Shown in pieces: positions 43,882 to 52,743 of a stretch of DNA of 64,000 nt. The position numbers were made by a program, and so were the translations under genes. The stretch lies in NCBI GenBank assembly GCA_021734025.1, contig JAIPJS010000002.1:310001-374000 (forward strand). The letters run 5' to 3'. Each line of letters opens with the position of its first letter. The first letter of the stretch is position 1. Under the pieces are notes generated by a model. The model saw nothing but the letters and a program-made list of their open reading frames with translations, did not search any database and was not told the origin of the DNA. Origin of the DNA: Candidatus Neomarinimicrobiota bacterium (GTDB lineage Bacteria > Fidelibacterota > JAANXI01).

Positions 43882-46719
43882 TTACTGCACTAACATCATT
43901 TTTGTTAATTTGGATTCCCCGTTCACCGTGATCCGCGCAATATAGATTCCACTGCTGTATTCCGGCCCGCCAAACCGCACAGCATAACGTCCGGGTTCCT
44001 TCTGCCCCTGCACCAAATTGGCTACTTGCTGTCCGAGAAGATTATACACGTTAATATACACTTCGCCGGCGGTCGGTACGGTATACTCCAGGGTCGTTTC
44101 CGGATTAAACGGGTTGGGATAATTTCGCAGGTTAAGCGCATATTCTCGGGGAATCGAAACATCTTCTGTACCCGTGGTCACGAGTCCGCCTACTTCGCTT
44201 TCATCAAGGGCGTAATTATTTAACCGAATATTATCGATAGCACCTTCATAATAATTGGTCCCGGCCATACTTGCCCCGATATAGATCCTGGCACCATTTT
44301 GAATATTCCATGAACTGTCGGTGACGCTGGCAACCTTTTCGCTACCGGCAAAGAGCTGGAGTTTGCCAATTTCGCGGTTTCGGATTGCCGTCAGTTTGAC
44401 CCACTGCCCGGTTGTAAAAGGGGAGATATCAGTGGTAATCACCGATTCGGTTTCGCGATCTCCAACCCGGAATACCATATTCCCGTCAGCAGTCGCATAA
44501 ACTGCAAACCCTTCTGCCGGCTCGTCATCCGGAAACTTACCTTTCGAGAAAAGATATCCGTTCTGGCTGGCATTTGTCGTATTCATCCAGAAGGATACAG
44601 AAAATGAGCGGGCTTCGAATTCATACGGAAACAGGTGTTCTATATAGACGAAATCGTCGGCGCCATCGAAACTGAAGGCCTTCCCGGCTATCCCATCGAT
44701 GACATTATCGTTTGACATATCCTCGGATAAATATCCCCAGTTGTCTACAGCGGAAGAATCCGGAGTGAATCCGCCGGCCTGGAAATCAAACGTCCAGTAC
44801 CCTGCCAACATCTCGTGATATACGCCCGTCTGGAATTGCCAGACTTTTCCCGTCGTTATCCCGGACGCATTTTTCGAATCCACGCGCCAATAATAGGTGG
44901 TAGAGTTTTTCAACTGTGTCTGTGGGCGATAACTTGTTTCGGTTACGTCTTCGGCAACGAGCGGCGGCGGATTTTCCGTACCCAGGTAGATATCGTATGT
45001 TTCCGCACCATCAGCCTCTTCCCACTCCAGCAACGGGAGTACATCTGCATCTTCTGCGCTATCTGACGGAGCCGGTGTCGACGGCTCGAGGGGTCTCCCG
45101 TCGGCATACAGCGTTTTGACCGGTTCAACGTTGCTCGGAATTGAGCTGGTATTCTGGTTATATGCCGTTACTCTGTAGTAATAGACCGTTTCAGCCGAGA
45201 GACCATTATCCTGAAAACTCGTCGTATTTTCACTCAGGTCGGCAATTTCGACGAATGAATTCGTATCCCCTTCTGAGCGTTCGAGGGTGAAACCGTCCTC
45301 AAATGGTGTAATTTCTTTCCAGGATAGATTTATATGACTCGGGGAGGTTGCCTCACCCGTCAACTCTGCCGGGGAGAGCAGGTAATTGGTTCTTTCGGTG
45401 AGACTATTCAGGTATTCTTCCAGGTTGGTGTATCCATCACTGTCCAAGTCACCATTGCGATCGCTGGCATCACCGGGATTCAAGCCCATATCGTTTTCCC
45501 AATCATCCGGCATACCGTCGTCATCGGCGTCTTCGGGGGGCGTTCCGTCCGCTAACTCAGGGAATCCGCCGACCTCGGACTGGGAATCGATGATTCCGTT
45601 ATCCCCGTAAGTCGCTGTTTGAGTTCGGACTTCTTCCACGATCCTGGCATCGACTCCATCTCTGGCAGGCAATACAGCGCCCACATCCGCGAGAACCAGC
45701 TCATAAGCATTTTCCGCAGAATGAGTCATGGAGTGTTCAATATCATTGGGCCTATCAATGCGACCCTTCGCAGGCTGCACGCCGCCGTTCCAGTTATCTT
45801 TGGTTATCTCGGGATAACCAAATACGAAATTATCCGCAATATACCAGTCGCCGTATGGCGAAGAGGGTTCTACTATACGGTCTTTGGGGCCAGTAGCGGG
45901 GCCGTACTTATAATAGTTTGCTACCATGTTCTGGTTTTGGGCTTCACCGCCGTATACACTTTGTCCACCCCAGTTGTAAAGTACATTATTTCTGAAATCG
46001 ACGTATTTGTCATCCCGCTCACCGGCGTAACTGAATCCGGCAAACCGGGGATTTCTGCTGGTATGGTGTGCAATAAGATTATGGTGAAAAGCGGCCTGTC
46101 CGTCTCCGGGCCCGCCCCCCCAAATACCTCCGTACCCGTGGGGGCCCTTTGAATGGACGGAATTGTTCAAACTCTCTGTGACCATGGACCACTGGAACGA
46201 GACATCACTGTTATTATAAAGGCTCACAGTCTCATCAACAGACCAGCTAAACGAACAGTGATCAATAATAATATTCTCAACGCCGCGTCCACCGAATGCA
46301 TCACCTTCCACCCCATTAATATCGCCGAGCCGGAACCGCAGATACCGGATAATCACATTATTAGCGTCAATACCAGTGGGATAGCCGGCAACGGTGATTC
46401 CATCTCCGGGCGCTGTCTGGCCTGCGATGGTTAAGTCACCATTTGAAATGTTCAATTGCGAATTCAGATAAATGGTCCCGGAGACCTCGAAAACAATAGT
46501 TCGGGCCCCCCGCTGACTCACAGCCCATCTCAGCGTTCCGGTGTTACTGTTATCCTGCAGGGAAGTAACTTTTAATACTTTCCCGCCCCGTCCTCCGGTG
46601 GCATATTTCCCAGGTCCTTCGGCCGTCGGAAAGGCAAGTTGCTGGGCAGCGGCAATATCATTCCAAAGGACAAAAATCCCCATCAGGGCAATTATTAAAA
46701 TAATCTTGATTTTATTCAT
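43882..46719 (-). CDS. PL1 pectate lyase with Ca-binding repeat, Fn3, LamG and T9SS domains
   Basis: A 945-residue secreted lyase. Order: signal peptide; PL1 right-handed beta-helix (about 28-390); thrombospondin-3-like Ca-binding segment (about 395-445, DADDDGMPDDWENDMG and DLDSDGYTNLEEYL); Fn3 (about 450-535); Fn3-like (about 540-635); LamG (about 640-850); T9SS sorting domain (about 870-945, ends in Gln). The core shows IIRYLRFRLGD, IIIDHCSFSWSVDET and HHTSRNPRF, with the basic residues typical of PL1. It cleaves polygalacturonate by beta-elimination and makes the unsaturated ends used by GH105/KduI. ATG at 46719 is preferred to the GTG at 46722. A close paralogue lies at 55235-58084. Confidence 0.91.
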   Translation of the reverse strand: MNKIKIILIIALMGIFVLWNDIAAAQQLAFPTAEGPGKYATGGRGGKVLKVTSLQDNSNTGTLRWAVSQRGARTIVFEVSGTIYLNSQLNISNGDLTIAGQTAPGDGITVAGYPTGIDANNVIIRYLRFRLGDINGVEGDAFGGRGVENIIIDHCSFSWSVDETVSLYNNSDVSFQWSMVTESLNNSVHSKGPHGYGGIWGGGPGDGQAAFHHNLIAHHTSRNPRFAGFSYAGERDDKYVDFRNNVLYNWGGQSVYGGEAQNQNMVANYYKYGPATGPKDRIVEPSSPYGDWYIADNFVFGYPEITKDNWNGGVQPAKGRIDRPNDIEHSMTHSAENAYELVLADVGAVLPARDGVDARIVEEVRTQTATYGDNGIIDSQSEVGGFPELADGTPPEDADDDGMPDDWENDMGLNPGDASDRNGDLDSDGYTNLEEYLNSLTERTNYLLSPAELTGEATSPSHINLSWKEITPFEDGFTLERSEGDTNSFVEIADLSENTTSFQDNGLSAETVYYYRVTAYNQNTSSIPSNVEPVKTLYADGRPLEPSTPAPSDSAEDADVLPLLEWEEADGAETYDIYLGTENPPPLVAEDVTETSYRPQTQLKNSTTYYWRVDSKNASGITTGKVWQFQTGVYHEMLAGYWTFDFQAGGFTPDSSAVDNWGYLSEDMSNDNVIDGIAGKAFSFDGADDFVYIEHLFPYEFEARSFSVSFWMNTTNASQNGYLFSKGKFPDDEPAEGFAVYATADGNMVFRVGDRETESVITTDISPFTTGQWVKLTAIRNREIGKLQLFAGSEKVASVTDSSWNIQNGARIYIGASMAGTNYYEGAIDNIRLNNYALDESEVGGLVTTGTEDVSIPREYALNLRNYPNPFNPETTLEYTVPTAGEVYINVYNLLGQQVANLVQGQKEPGRYAVRFGGPEYSSGIYIARITVNGESKLTKMMLVQ

Positions 46720-47138
46720 CACTCAGAGTCTCTACTTTCATCTGTGTTTCTTTGGAGAAACTTATATTTAAAGTACTCAAATTTTCTGTATAGGATTTTT
46801 CATTTACCGTTAAATGGTTCAATCCGGTCATTCTCCCAGAGATTAATCTCTAAATCGCTCCAGGTATTTATCTGCAAATAATCCAGATCAATGAATGGAT
46901 GAGTGGCAGCCGGTTGAAAAGCCAGATTCAATTATTCAGGGGGAATTCAACGAGGAGAGAGATGGAAATAGACCCTCTTATAGGAAAAGGCTGATCGATG
47001 ATCCGGATCTCAAAAATTTCGTTTACCGATCGAAGAGAAAGTTTTCAAACGGCGCCCCCACCATTCTGAACAGCATGGAGGGAGATGGCGCCTATCCTGG
47101 CGCCATCTCCCTGGAATGCTGTAATCACTCAGTTCAAA
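46720..47138. other. Spacer with a long hairpin; no gene supported
   Basis: Holds the promoter region of the PL1 gene and the 14-bp-stem hairpin at 47079-47112. A short frame on the plus strand (46895-47164) overlaps the hairpin and the end of the next gene and has no ribosome site or recognisable product. Confidence 0.4.
47079..47112 (-). terminator. Strong hairpin without a T tract behind a beta-helix gene
   Basis: A perfect 14-bp stem (AGGGAGATGGCGCC / GGCGCCATCTCCCT) with a 6-base loop, extendable by a few outer pairs, 27 bp behind the stop of the gene at 47139. No T run follows, so it may protect the 3' end rather than terminate by the intrinsic mechanism. Confidence 0.45.
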
Positions 47139-48404
47139 TTATTTCAGAAGCACCATCTTTCTGACTTCCGAAATGTCGTCAGTCTTCAGCTGGTAATAAT
47201 AGAGGCCAGCCGGAAGCGCATTGGCGTTGAACCGAACCTTGTGCGTTCCTTGATTCATGGTCTGATTTACCAGGGTCTCGACCAGTTCACCCTTCACGTT
47301 ATAGACGTTAATCTGGGTATGTGCTGATTTTTTCAGCGTATACTCGATGGTCGTTGACGGATTAAAGGGGTTCGGATAGTTCTGGTTTAGAACATATTCA
47401 CCCGGAACTGCGTTTTCGCCGTCGACAGCCGTCGTGGTCGGATCCCAGCGGGGATCGCCAATCGGGCCGCCTTCGGTCCCAGCCGTCAGCAGCGGTGAAT
47501 CATCCGGCAGGGTAAAATCATAATTGGCAGCGTCCGCAAAACTGGGTTCGTACTCTACAAAATCTTCCTCGGTGGTCCAATCATAGGAAACATCACCCAC
47601 ATCATAGTACCGGCTGTTGCGGATTGTTGAGGTGCCAAATCCTCCCATATCGAAGATGGAGCCGTCACCTTTTTCAAAGTAGGCCAGGATCACATTCGAG
47701 ATGTCTATACTGCCACCGGCAGATGTGACCCCAATGAAGGCAGGCTTGGGCGCATCAAGTCCCGTGATTGTGCAGTGGTCAATGACGATCTCTTTCGCGT
47801 TCGGCGTTTCGCTCCAGATAAAGGATTCGGTAAAATCGGAGACAGTCGAATTACTGAATTCCAAATAGTCAAAACCGACTATACTTCCGAAATGAATGAA
47901 CCTGTATCCGCCTCCGTTAAACGCGTAATATTCAGAATTTCTCACGATGATGCTATCGATATGTCCGGAAGCCGGGCCATCTTCTCTGAAAGACGATCTG
48001 TCAAAATTCGTGACTTTCACGTTTACTGTTTTGATGATACGTGCCGCAGTAAAATTCGGTGACATAGTGACCAGATAATTCGGATCGGTGCTGTTAATAA
48101 TAAGATCCTCCAGAATTACTCCACCTTGATCACCATCAAAGCGGAATTCACCGCCGGCCATGGTAATCTCCGGACGATTTGCCGGATCGGCGGACCGGAT
48201 ATGGATCTCTTTTTCCAGTAACATGGTAGAGTCGTTCGTAAAACTGCCACCCGCTTCGAGTTCAATAATATCACCGGTCTCTGCCTGCTGGACCGCGCTG
48301 TAAATACTGCCGCCCGATTCCACCTCGATGATCTCGGCGTTGACCGTACCGACCAGGAGCAGTGCAAACACTGCTACTGTAAATAAATTCATAACCTTTT
48401 TCAT
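47139..48404 (-). CDS. Secreted right-handed beta-helix protein (DUF4957/DUF5123-like) with T9SS domain
   Basis: A 421-residue protein: signal peptide (cleavage after VNA), a right-handed beta-helix (about 24-330) and a T9SS sorting domain (about 335-421, QNYPNPFNP, ends in Lys). The helix opens with IYSAVQQAETGDIIEL and PANRPEITMAG, like the PL6/chondroitinase-B group and DUF4957/DUF5123 proteins of polysaccharide loci. It closes with SPLLTAGTEGG followed by PIGDPRWD. I see no PL1 or CE8 catalytic pattern. It could be an unrecognised lyase or a non-catalytic pectin binder. Start at 48404 chosen for the GGGAGAGGG upstream. Shares its fold and closing motif with the next gene. Confidence 0.78.
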   Translation of the reverse strand: MKKVMNLFTVAVFALLLVGTVNAEIIEVESGGSIYSAVQQAETGDIIELEAGGSFTNDSTMLLEKEIHIRSADPANRPEITMAGGEFRFDGDQGGVILEDLIINSTDPNYLVTMSPNFTAARIIKTVNVKVTNFDRSSFREDGPASGHIDSIIVRNSEYYAFNGGGYRFIHFGSIVGFDYLEFSNSTVSDFTESFIWSETPNAKEIVIDHCTITGLDAPKPAFIGVTSAGGSIDISNVILAYFEKGDGSIFDMGGFGTSTIRNSRYYDVGDVSYDWTTEEDFVEYEPSFADAANYDFTLPDDSPLLTAGTEGGPIGDPRWDPTTTAVDGENAVPGEYVLNQNYPNPFNPSTTIEYTLKKSAHTQINVYNVKGELVETLVNQTMNQGTHKVRFNANALPAGLYYYQLKTDDISEVRKMVLLK

Positions 48405-48846
48405 TTGTACCCTCTCCCTTTTGTTACAGTATTCATCATTCGAAACATATAATAATTCCTGCGTTATACGCCCCATTTGCTTCAGATAGTTTGCTTAAAG
48501 AATACCTCTCCCATTCCTGCAGGTGCAGAAGATTTCAAGGAATAATTAGTACCTCCCTTTTCGTTTTTCTGTGAATATTATCATAGAAGTCTCTAGCGAA
48601 TTGCTAATGGAAACGCAATTCTTTCCCGTTGCATTTGAAGTTAATATCTAACGTTATAAATCTCAATTTTTAGTCCCGATTTCTCAGGGATAATCGCAAC
48701 GAGATTCCGTATTACCTCTCATAGTTATGATATCAAATCGTATGACTCATGGGCAGATTTCCGGCTCCATATGCAAGCACATTGAGACATAAAAAAAAGG
48801 GAGAGAGGCAAAACCCCTCTCCCTTTTTAGTTGTGTGAACCCGTTA
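48405..48846. other. Spacer with terminator; otherwise nothing seen
   Basis: Contains the terminator of the LamG-repeat gene (48791-48830) and, presumably, the promoter of the beta-helix gene at 47139-48404. No other feature was found. Confidence 0.4.
48791..48830 (-). terminator. Rho-independent terminator of the LamG-repeat gene
   Basis: On the minus strand AAAAAGGGAGAGG pairs with CCTCTCTCCCTTTTT around a short loop and continues into a T run, 17 bp behind the stop codon at 48847. The A-rich 5' flank makes it possibly bidirectional. Confidence 0.85.
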
Positions 48847-51800
48847 TTACTTCAGGAGCAGCATCTTGTTGACCTTGGTAAAGTCACCGCTTCTCAAGCG
48901 GTAGAAATACATGCCTGAAGCAAGACCAGTTCCGTCGAATTCAACACTATATGAACCTGCTTCCAACTTTTTGTTCATCAGTGTTGCAACCCGCTGCCCC
49001 ATCACATTGTAAACGGTGATGGTTGTCTGTCCAGCCTGCGGCAAGGCAAACCGGATAGTCGTTGTCGGGTTGAACGGATTCGGATAGTTCTGCTGCAGTT
49101 CATATGCAACAGGCAGTCCGTCTTCCGTCTCATCCTGTACACCGACGGTACTGAGCTTGTAAGTTTCAGCCAGATTTGCGACCTGATTCGCCTTTAGGGC
49201 GTAATCGTAAACCCGGACATCATCCATCCAGCCCCTGAACTTGGTATCTTTGAAATAGGTGTTACCAATCGTCAGTGGCTCAACAGATTCGATATTCCCG
49301 GTTGTAGCATCAAACATCGCTGCAAGTCGCTGGCCGTTCAGGTACAGTTTAAGTGAATCTTCAGACATGTCACGGACGCCAACGATGTGTACCCACTCGT
49401 TCACCGGGTAATTCATCGGCAGAACGCCGTCCAACTGACTCTTCGTGACATCATCATCCACGGCAACCCTGAGCTGACCATCCTTAAATTCCATCTGGTA
49501 GCGCTTTCCGGATTCCGGGTCTCCAAAGGAACCTTTGATGGCGACTGCCTGAGCCTCTGTATCGGATATCGGATCCGTCTTCACGAGGGCGGAAATGGTG
49601 AAGCTATTCGTGGAATCGAACGAGGCCGCAGTATTATCTTCGACCTGGATGACTCCACTATCCGTCGCTGCATGGAAGTTAATGCCGTTACCCATATGAG
49701 TCCCAGCCCACACTTCGGCCGGATCCATATTGAGCAGCATAGCATCAGCGTTACCGCTCGCGTCTGTAGCAACAGTATCCCCTGAGGAACCGTTCAGTTT
49801 ATAATGCACCAGCGGTGCGCTCGGATTCATACCGTAGGCATTGAACGTCTTCTTCACTTCGTCTTCATCCATGGCATAGTCGTAAATTGCCACTTCGTCA
49901 ATCTGCCCCATAAATGGATCATCCCCTGGTACTTCGGGAGACCTATTTCCAATTACAAGCGGTACATCGGAGCTAATATTTCCTTCAGTAATGTCCTTCA
50001 TCGCTCCGATCTTTTCCCCATTGAGATACAGCTTCAGTGAATCCTGCGCCTGGTCACGGACACCAACCACGTGGTTCCATTTCCCTGCGGCAAAGTTTCC
50101 ACCTGTTATATCTGCGCCCAGCTGGGTTTTGGCATCAGTCGGGCCATGGTCCACTGCAACCCGGAGCTCGCCATCTTTCATTTCCATCTGATAGCGGCTA
50201 CCGAAATGGCCCAGATCGGAATTCTCACTGAAGGAACCCTTAATCATAATAGCCTGGGCTTCCTGGTAGGAAATCGGATCAGTCTTGACCCATGCTGAAA
50301 GCGTGAAACTATCCGTCGAATCGAAATCGACAGCAGCATAATCCCCAATTTCGACGACACCGGAATCAGGTGCATAGTCGAAATTGACGGCTGAACCCAT
50401 GACTCCGTCACTCGTCCAGGAGGAATCCGGGTCCATATTGATTAAGCCACCATCAGACATATCGAGTTCATCTGTAATAACAGAGTCGCCAGCTGCGCCG
50501 TCAAACTTCCAGTACGCCACCTTGGTCTTCGGATCGAATGCATAGGATTCATACAGTTCGGTAACTTTTTCGGGAGTCAGCGCATAGTCGTACATCTGCA
50601 CATCATCCAGCAGCCCATCAAGCGGCGTGTCCAAATTGATCGAATTCCCGATATGAAGTGCGAACGGATCATCCGTGTCAGTTTGAATGGGCCCTGTTGT
50701 CAGGTCCGGCATGGCAGCCAGGAATTCACCATTCAAATACAGTTTCAACGACTTGTTCTTCAGTCCCGGAATACCCTGGTCACGAACACCGACAATGTGT
50801 GCCCACTGGTTGACCGGATAATCTGCGGGTAATTCGCCGCCCAACTGGCTCTTGGTTTCATCATCATCCACTGCAATCCGGACTTCGCCATCCTTGAACT
50901 CCATCTGGTAACGGTCACCAGAATTCGGATCACCAAAGGAGCCCTTCATGAGTAGCCCCTGGGCATTCGTATTATTAATCGGATCCGTCTTGGCAAGAAG
51001 CGAAATAGAGAAGCTCTGGGTGGAATCAACTGCGAGAGTGTCATTACTTTCGACTAACACAACCGAAGAGTCGGTACCAGCAGAGAAATCCAGCGCCGTG
51101 CCGTGTACACCGACATCCCATTCGTTCCCGAGCATATTGGTCAGCGTTCCGTCGAAACCATTCACCGATTCATCAGCGGTTAATCCGGAAGCATCGTCGA
51201 AATCCCAATGGGCGATCTTACTCGCTGCGACATCATAAGAGCCCCAGCGCTGATCGCCAACGGCTCCACCATCAGAGTCAGCAGTCAACAGCGCTGAACC
51301 CGTCGGTAGTGCGAACAATCCGGCTTCGGCATTTTCAAACTGTGGATCTGTCATGGTGAAATTTTCCATGTGATCCCAGCCATTGGCAGTATCTGCATTG
51401 ACGTTGTAAAAGTGCACGTTCCGGATCGTGTCTGCCAGCGCATCGCTAAATTCCCAGAGTTCAACCTGTTCGCTCGGATTGCTGAAATTAGCGATAATGC
51501 TGTTTGTGAACACGAATTTAGAACCTGCAGGTGCCCCTTCAAGATCAAGGAAAATCCCATCACCATCGCCATAAGAAACGGCGTTATTGAAGGTAACGTG
51601 GTCAATAACTATATCAAACGGGATGGAATCCTGTTCAACTCTCACAAAGGATTCAATATTGTTATAAATGGTGGAATTGGTAAAGCTGATATAGTTCGTC
51701 AGCAAATTACCCCGTCCCTGGATTAGGTCGTAATCACCAAGTTCATAGATCACACTGTTATCCACCATAATAGTGTCAGCTCTGTACTCGGAACGATTCG

Positions 51801-52218
51801 CGCGCAGGAAGGTGTTCTCCCACCGGTGTATCACGGAGTTCTTCACCTTCAGATACGTTACGCTGTCCATATCGCTTTCGAAATTGAATGCATAGCTGTT
51901 TTCATAGTGGCCATCCAGTTCAATTCCGTCGACTTCGAGGGCCGTTCCGCTGCCGGAAATATCAATATCGCTGGTGATCATTGGCATAACGATGGCATCG
52001 TCTTCAGCCACCACTGTGATCTCCTTATCAGCAAGATCGAACCCATCATAGATGCCACCACTTACCAGTTCAATGGTATCCCCACTGGCTGCATTAGCGA
52101 TAGCATCCCCGATACTCTCACCGTCATCAACGGTGATAACAGTACCAGAAGCATTCGTAGTGAAACTTAGTAACACCACGAAGGCCATCAAAAATGATAC
52201 CCTTTTCATAATGTTCAT
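48847..52218 (-). CDS. Secreted beta-helix protein with three LamG repeats and T9SS domain
   Basis: A 1123-residue protein: signal peptide (cleavage near ASG); beta-helix domain (about 27-330) ending SALLTADSDGGAVGDQRWG, like the 421-residue neighbour; three LamG domains (about 335-545, 555-775, 785-1015) that are near copies, each with a KGSFxDPxSGxRYQMEFKDG-like core and a W-HIVGVRD strand; T9SS sorting domain (about 1040-1123, NYPNPFNP, ends in Lys). No lyase or esterase motif found. The repeated LamG modules suggest multivalent binding to polysaccharide or cell-surface glycans. Start at 52218 follows AAGGAGG by five bases. Its terminator is at 48791-48830. Confidence 0.82.
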   Translation of the reverse strand: MNIMKRVSFLMAFVVLLSFTTNASGTVITVDDGESIGDAIANAASGDTIELVSGGIYDGFDLADKEITVVAEDDAIVMPMITSDIDISGSGTALEVDGIELDGHYENSYAFNFESDMDSVTYLKVKNSVIHRWENTFLRANRSEYRADTIMVDNSVIYELGDYDLIQGRGNLLTNYISFTNSTIYNNIESFVRVEQDSIPFDIVIDHVTFNNAVSYGDGDGIFLDLEGAPAGSKFVFTNSIIANFSNPSEQVELWEFSDALADTIRNVHFYNVNADTANGWDHMENFTMTDPQFENAEAGLFALPTGSALLTADSDGGAVGDQRWGSYDVAASKIAHWDFDDASGLTADESVNGFDGTLTNMLGNEWDVGVHGTALDFSAGTDSSVVLVESNDTLAVDSTQSFSISLLAKTDPINNTNAQGLLMKGSFGDPNSGDRYQMEFKDGEVRIAVDDDETKSQLGGELPADYPVNQWAHIVGVRDQGIPGLKNKSLKLYLNGEFLAAMPDLTTGPIQTDTDDPFALHIGNSINLDTPLDGLLDDVQMYDYALTPEKVTELYESYAFDPKTKVAYWKFDGAAGDSVITDELDMSDGGLINMDPDSSWTSDGVMGSAVNFDYAPDSGVVEIGDYAAVDFDSTDSFTLSAWVKTDPISYQEAQAIMIKGSFSENSDLGHFGSRYQMEMKDGELRVAVDHGPTDAKTQLGADITGGNFAAGKWNHVVGVRDQAQDSLKLYLNGEKIGAMKDITEGNISSDVPLVIGNRSPEVPGDDPFMGQIDEVAIYDYAMDEDEVKKTFNAYGMNPSAPLVHYKLNGSSGDTVATDASGNADAMLLNMDPAEVWAGTHMGNGINFHAATDSGVIQVEDNTAASFDSTNSFTISALVKTDPISDTEAQAVAIKGSFGDPESGKRYQMEFKDGQLRVAVDDDVTKSQLDGVLPMNYPVNEWVHIVGVRDMSEDSLKLYLNGQRLAAMFDATTGNIESVEPLTIGNTYFKDTKFRGWMDDVRVYDYALKANQVANLAETYKLSTVGVQDETEDGLPVAYELQQNYPNPFNPTTTIRFALPQAGQTTITVYNVMGQRVATLMNKKLEAGSYSVEFDGTGLASGMYFYRLRSGDFTKVNKMLLLK

Positions 52219-52743
52219 CACTTCCTCCTTGTTGGATTACTCCTCTTTGTTCGTCATTCAATCAAATTCCTCTTAAGATCAAACAGGGGAGGTCATAGTC
52301 CCTTGCACGCTAAGAGTCTTTTTTCCCTCCTTTCGTATTAATATGTGCGATTCAAAAGTTTGCGACCAATCTTTAAAGTGTCTCTTTTAAACCCATCCTC
52401 CCAGCGGTCGGGTTCAAATTCGTTCAGTATGTTGTGATGTAGAAATTAACAAATCATCCAGCAGTAATAGTCGCCTTGGAGGGTATAATCTTATCCTTCT
52501 CTCCAAAATGAACTGTACCACTTGTCTTTCCGTTCAAGGATTGGTTACCATGTTGTATCTATATGCACACAACAGTTATCAAATTTTCACGTATTCTTGT
52601 CTTAATTCATTCGGTGTGTATAGATAGTATAATAAATATAATTGTTGGATTCAATAAGAATTGATTACCTCCCTCCCGGCCCAATAATCACCGGTTTCAT
52701 GCGTCTTTTCAGCATATGCAAACCTATGCTTTCACCATGATTT
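52219..52743. other. 525-bp spacer, no gene seen
   Basis: AT-rich, particularly near 52560-52650 (TATAGATAGTATAATAAATATAAT-like stretches that could hold promoters in either direction). It must contain the control region of the LamG-repeat gene. No repeat of the families described here was found in it. Confidence 0.4.

Noticed and set aside
46895-47164. A small plus-strand frame in the spacer before the beta-helix gene
   Set aside because: It overlaps a perfect hairpin and the end of the neighbouring gene, has no ribosome site and encodes nothing recognisable.
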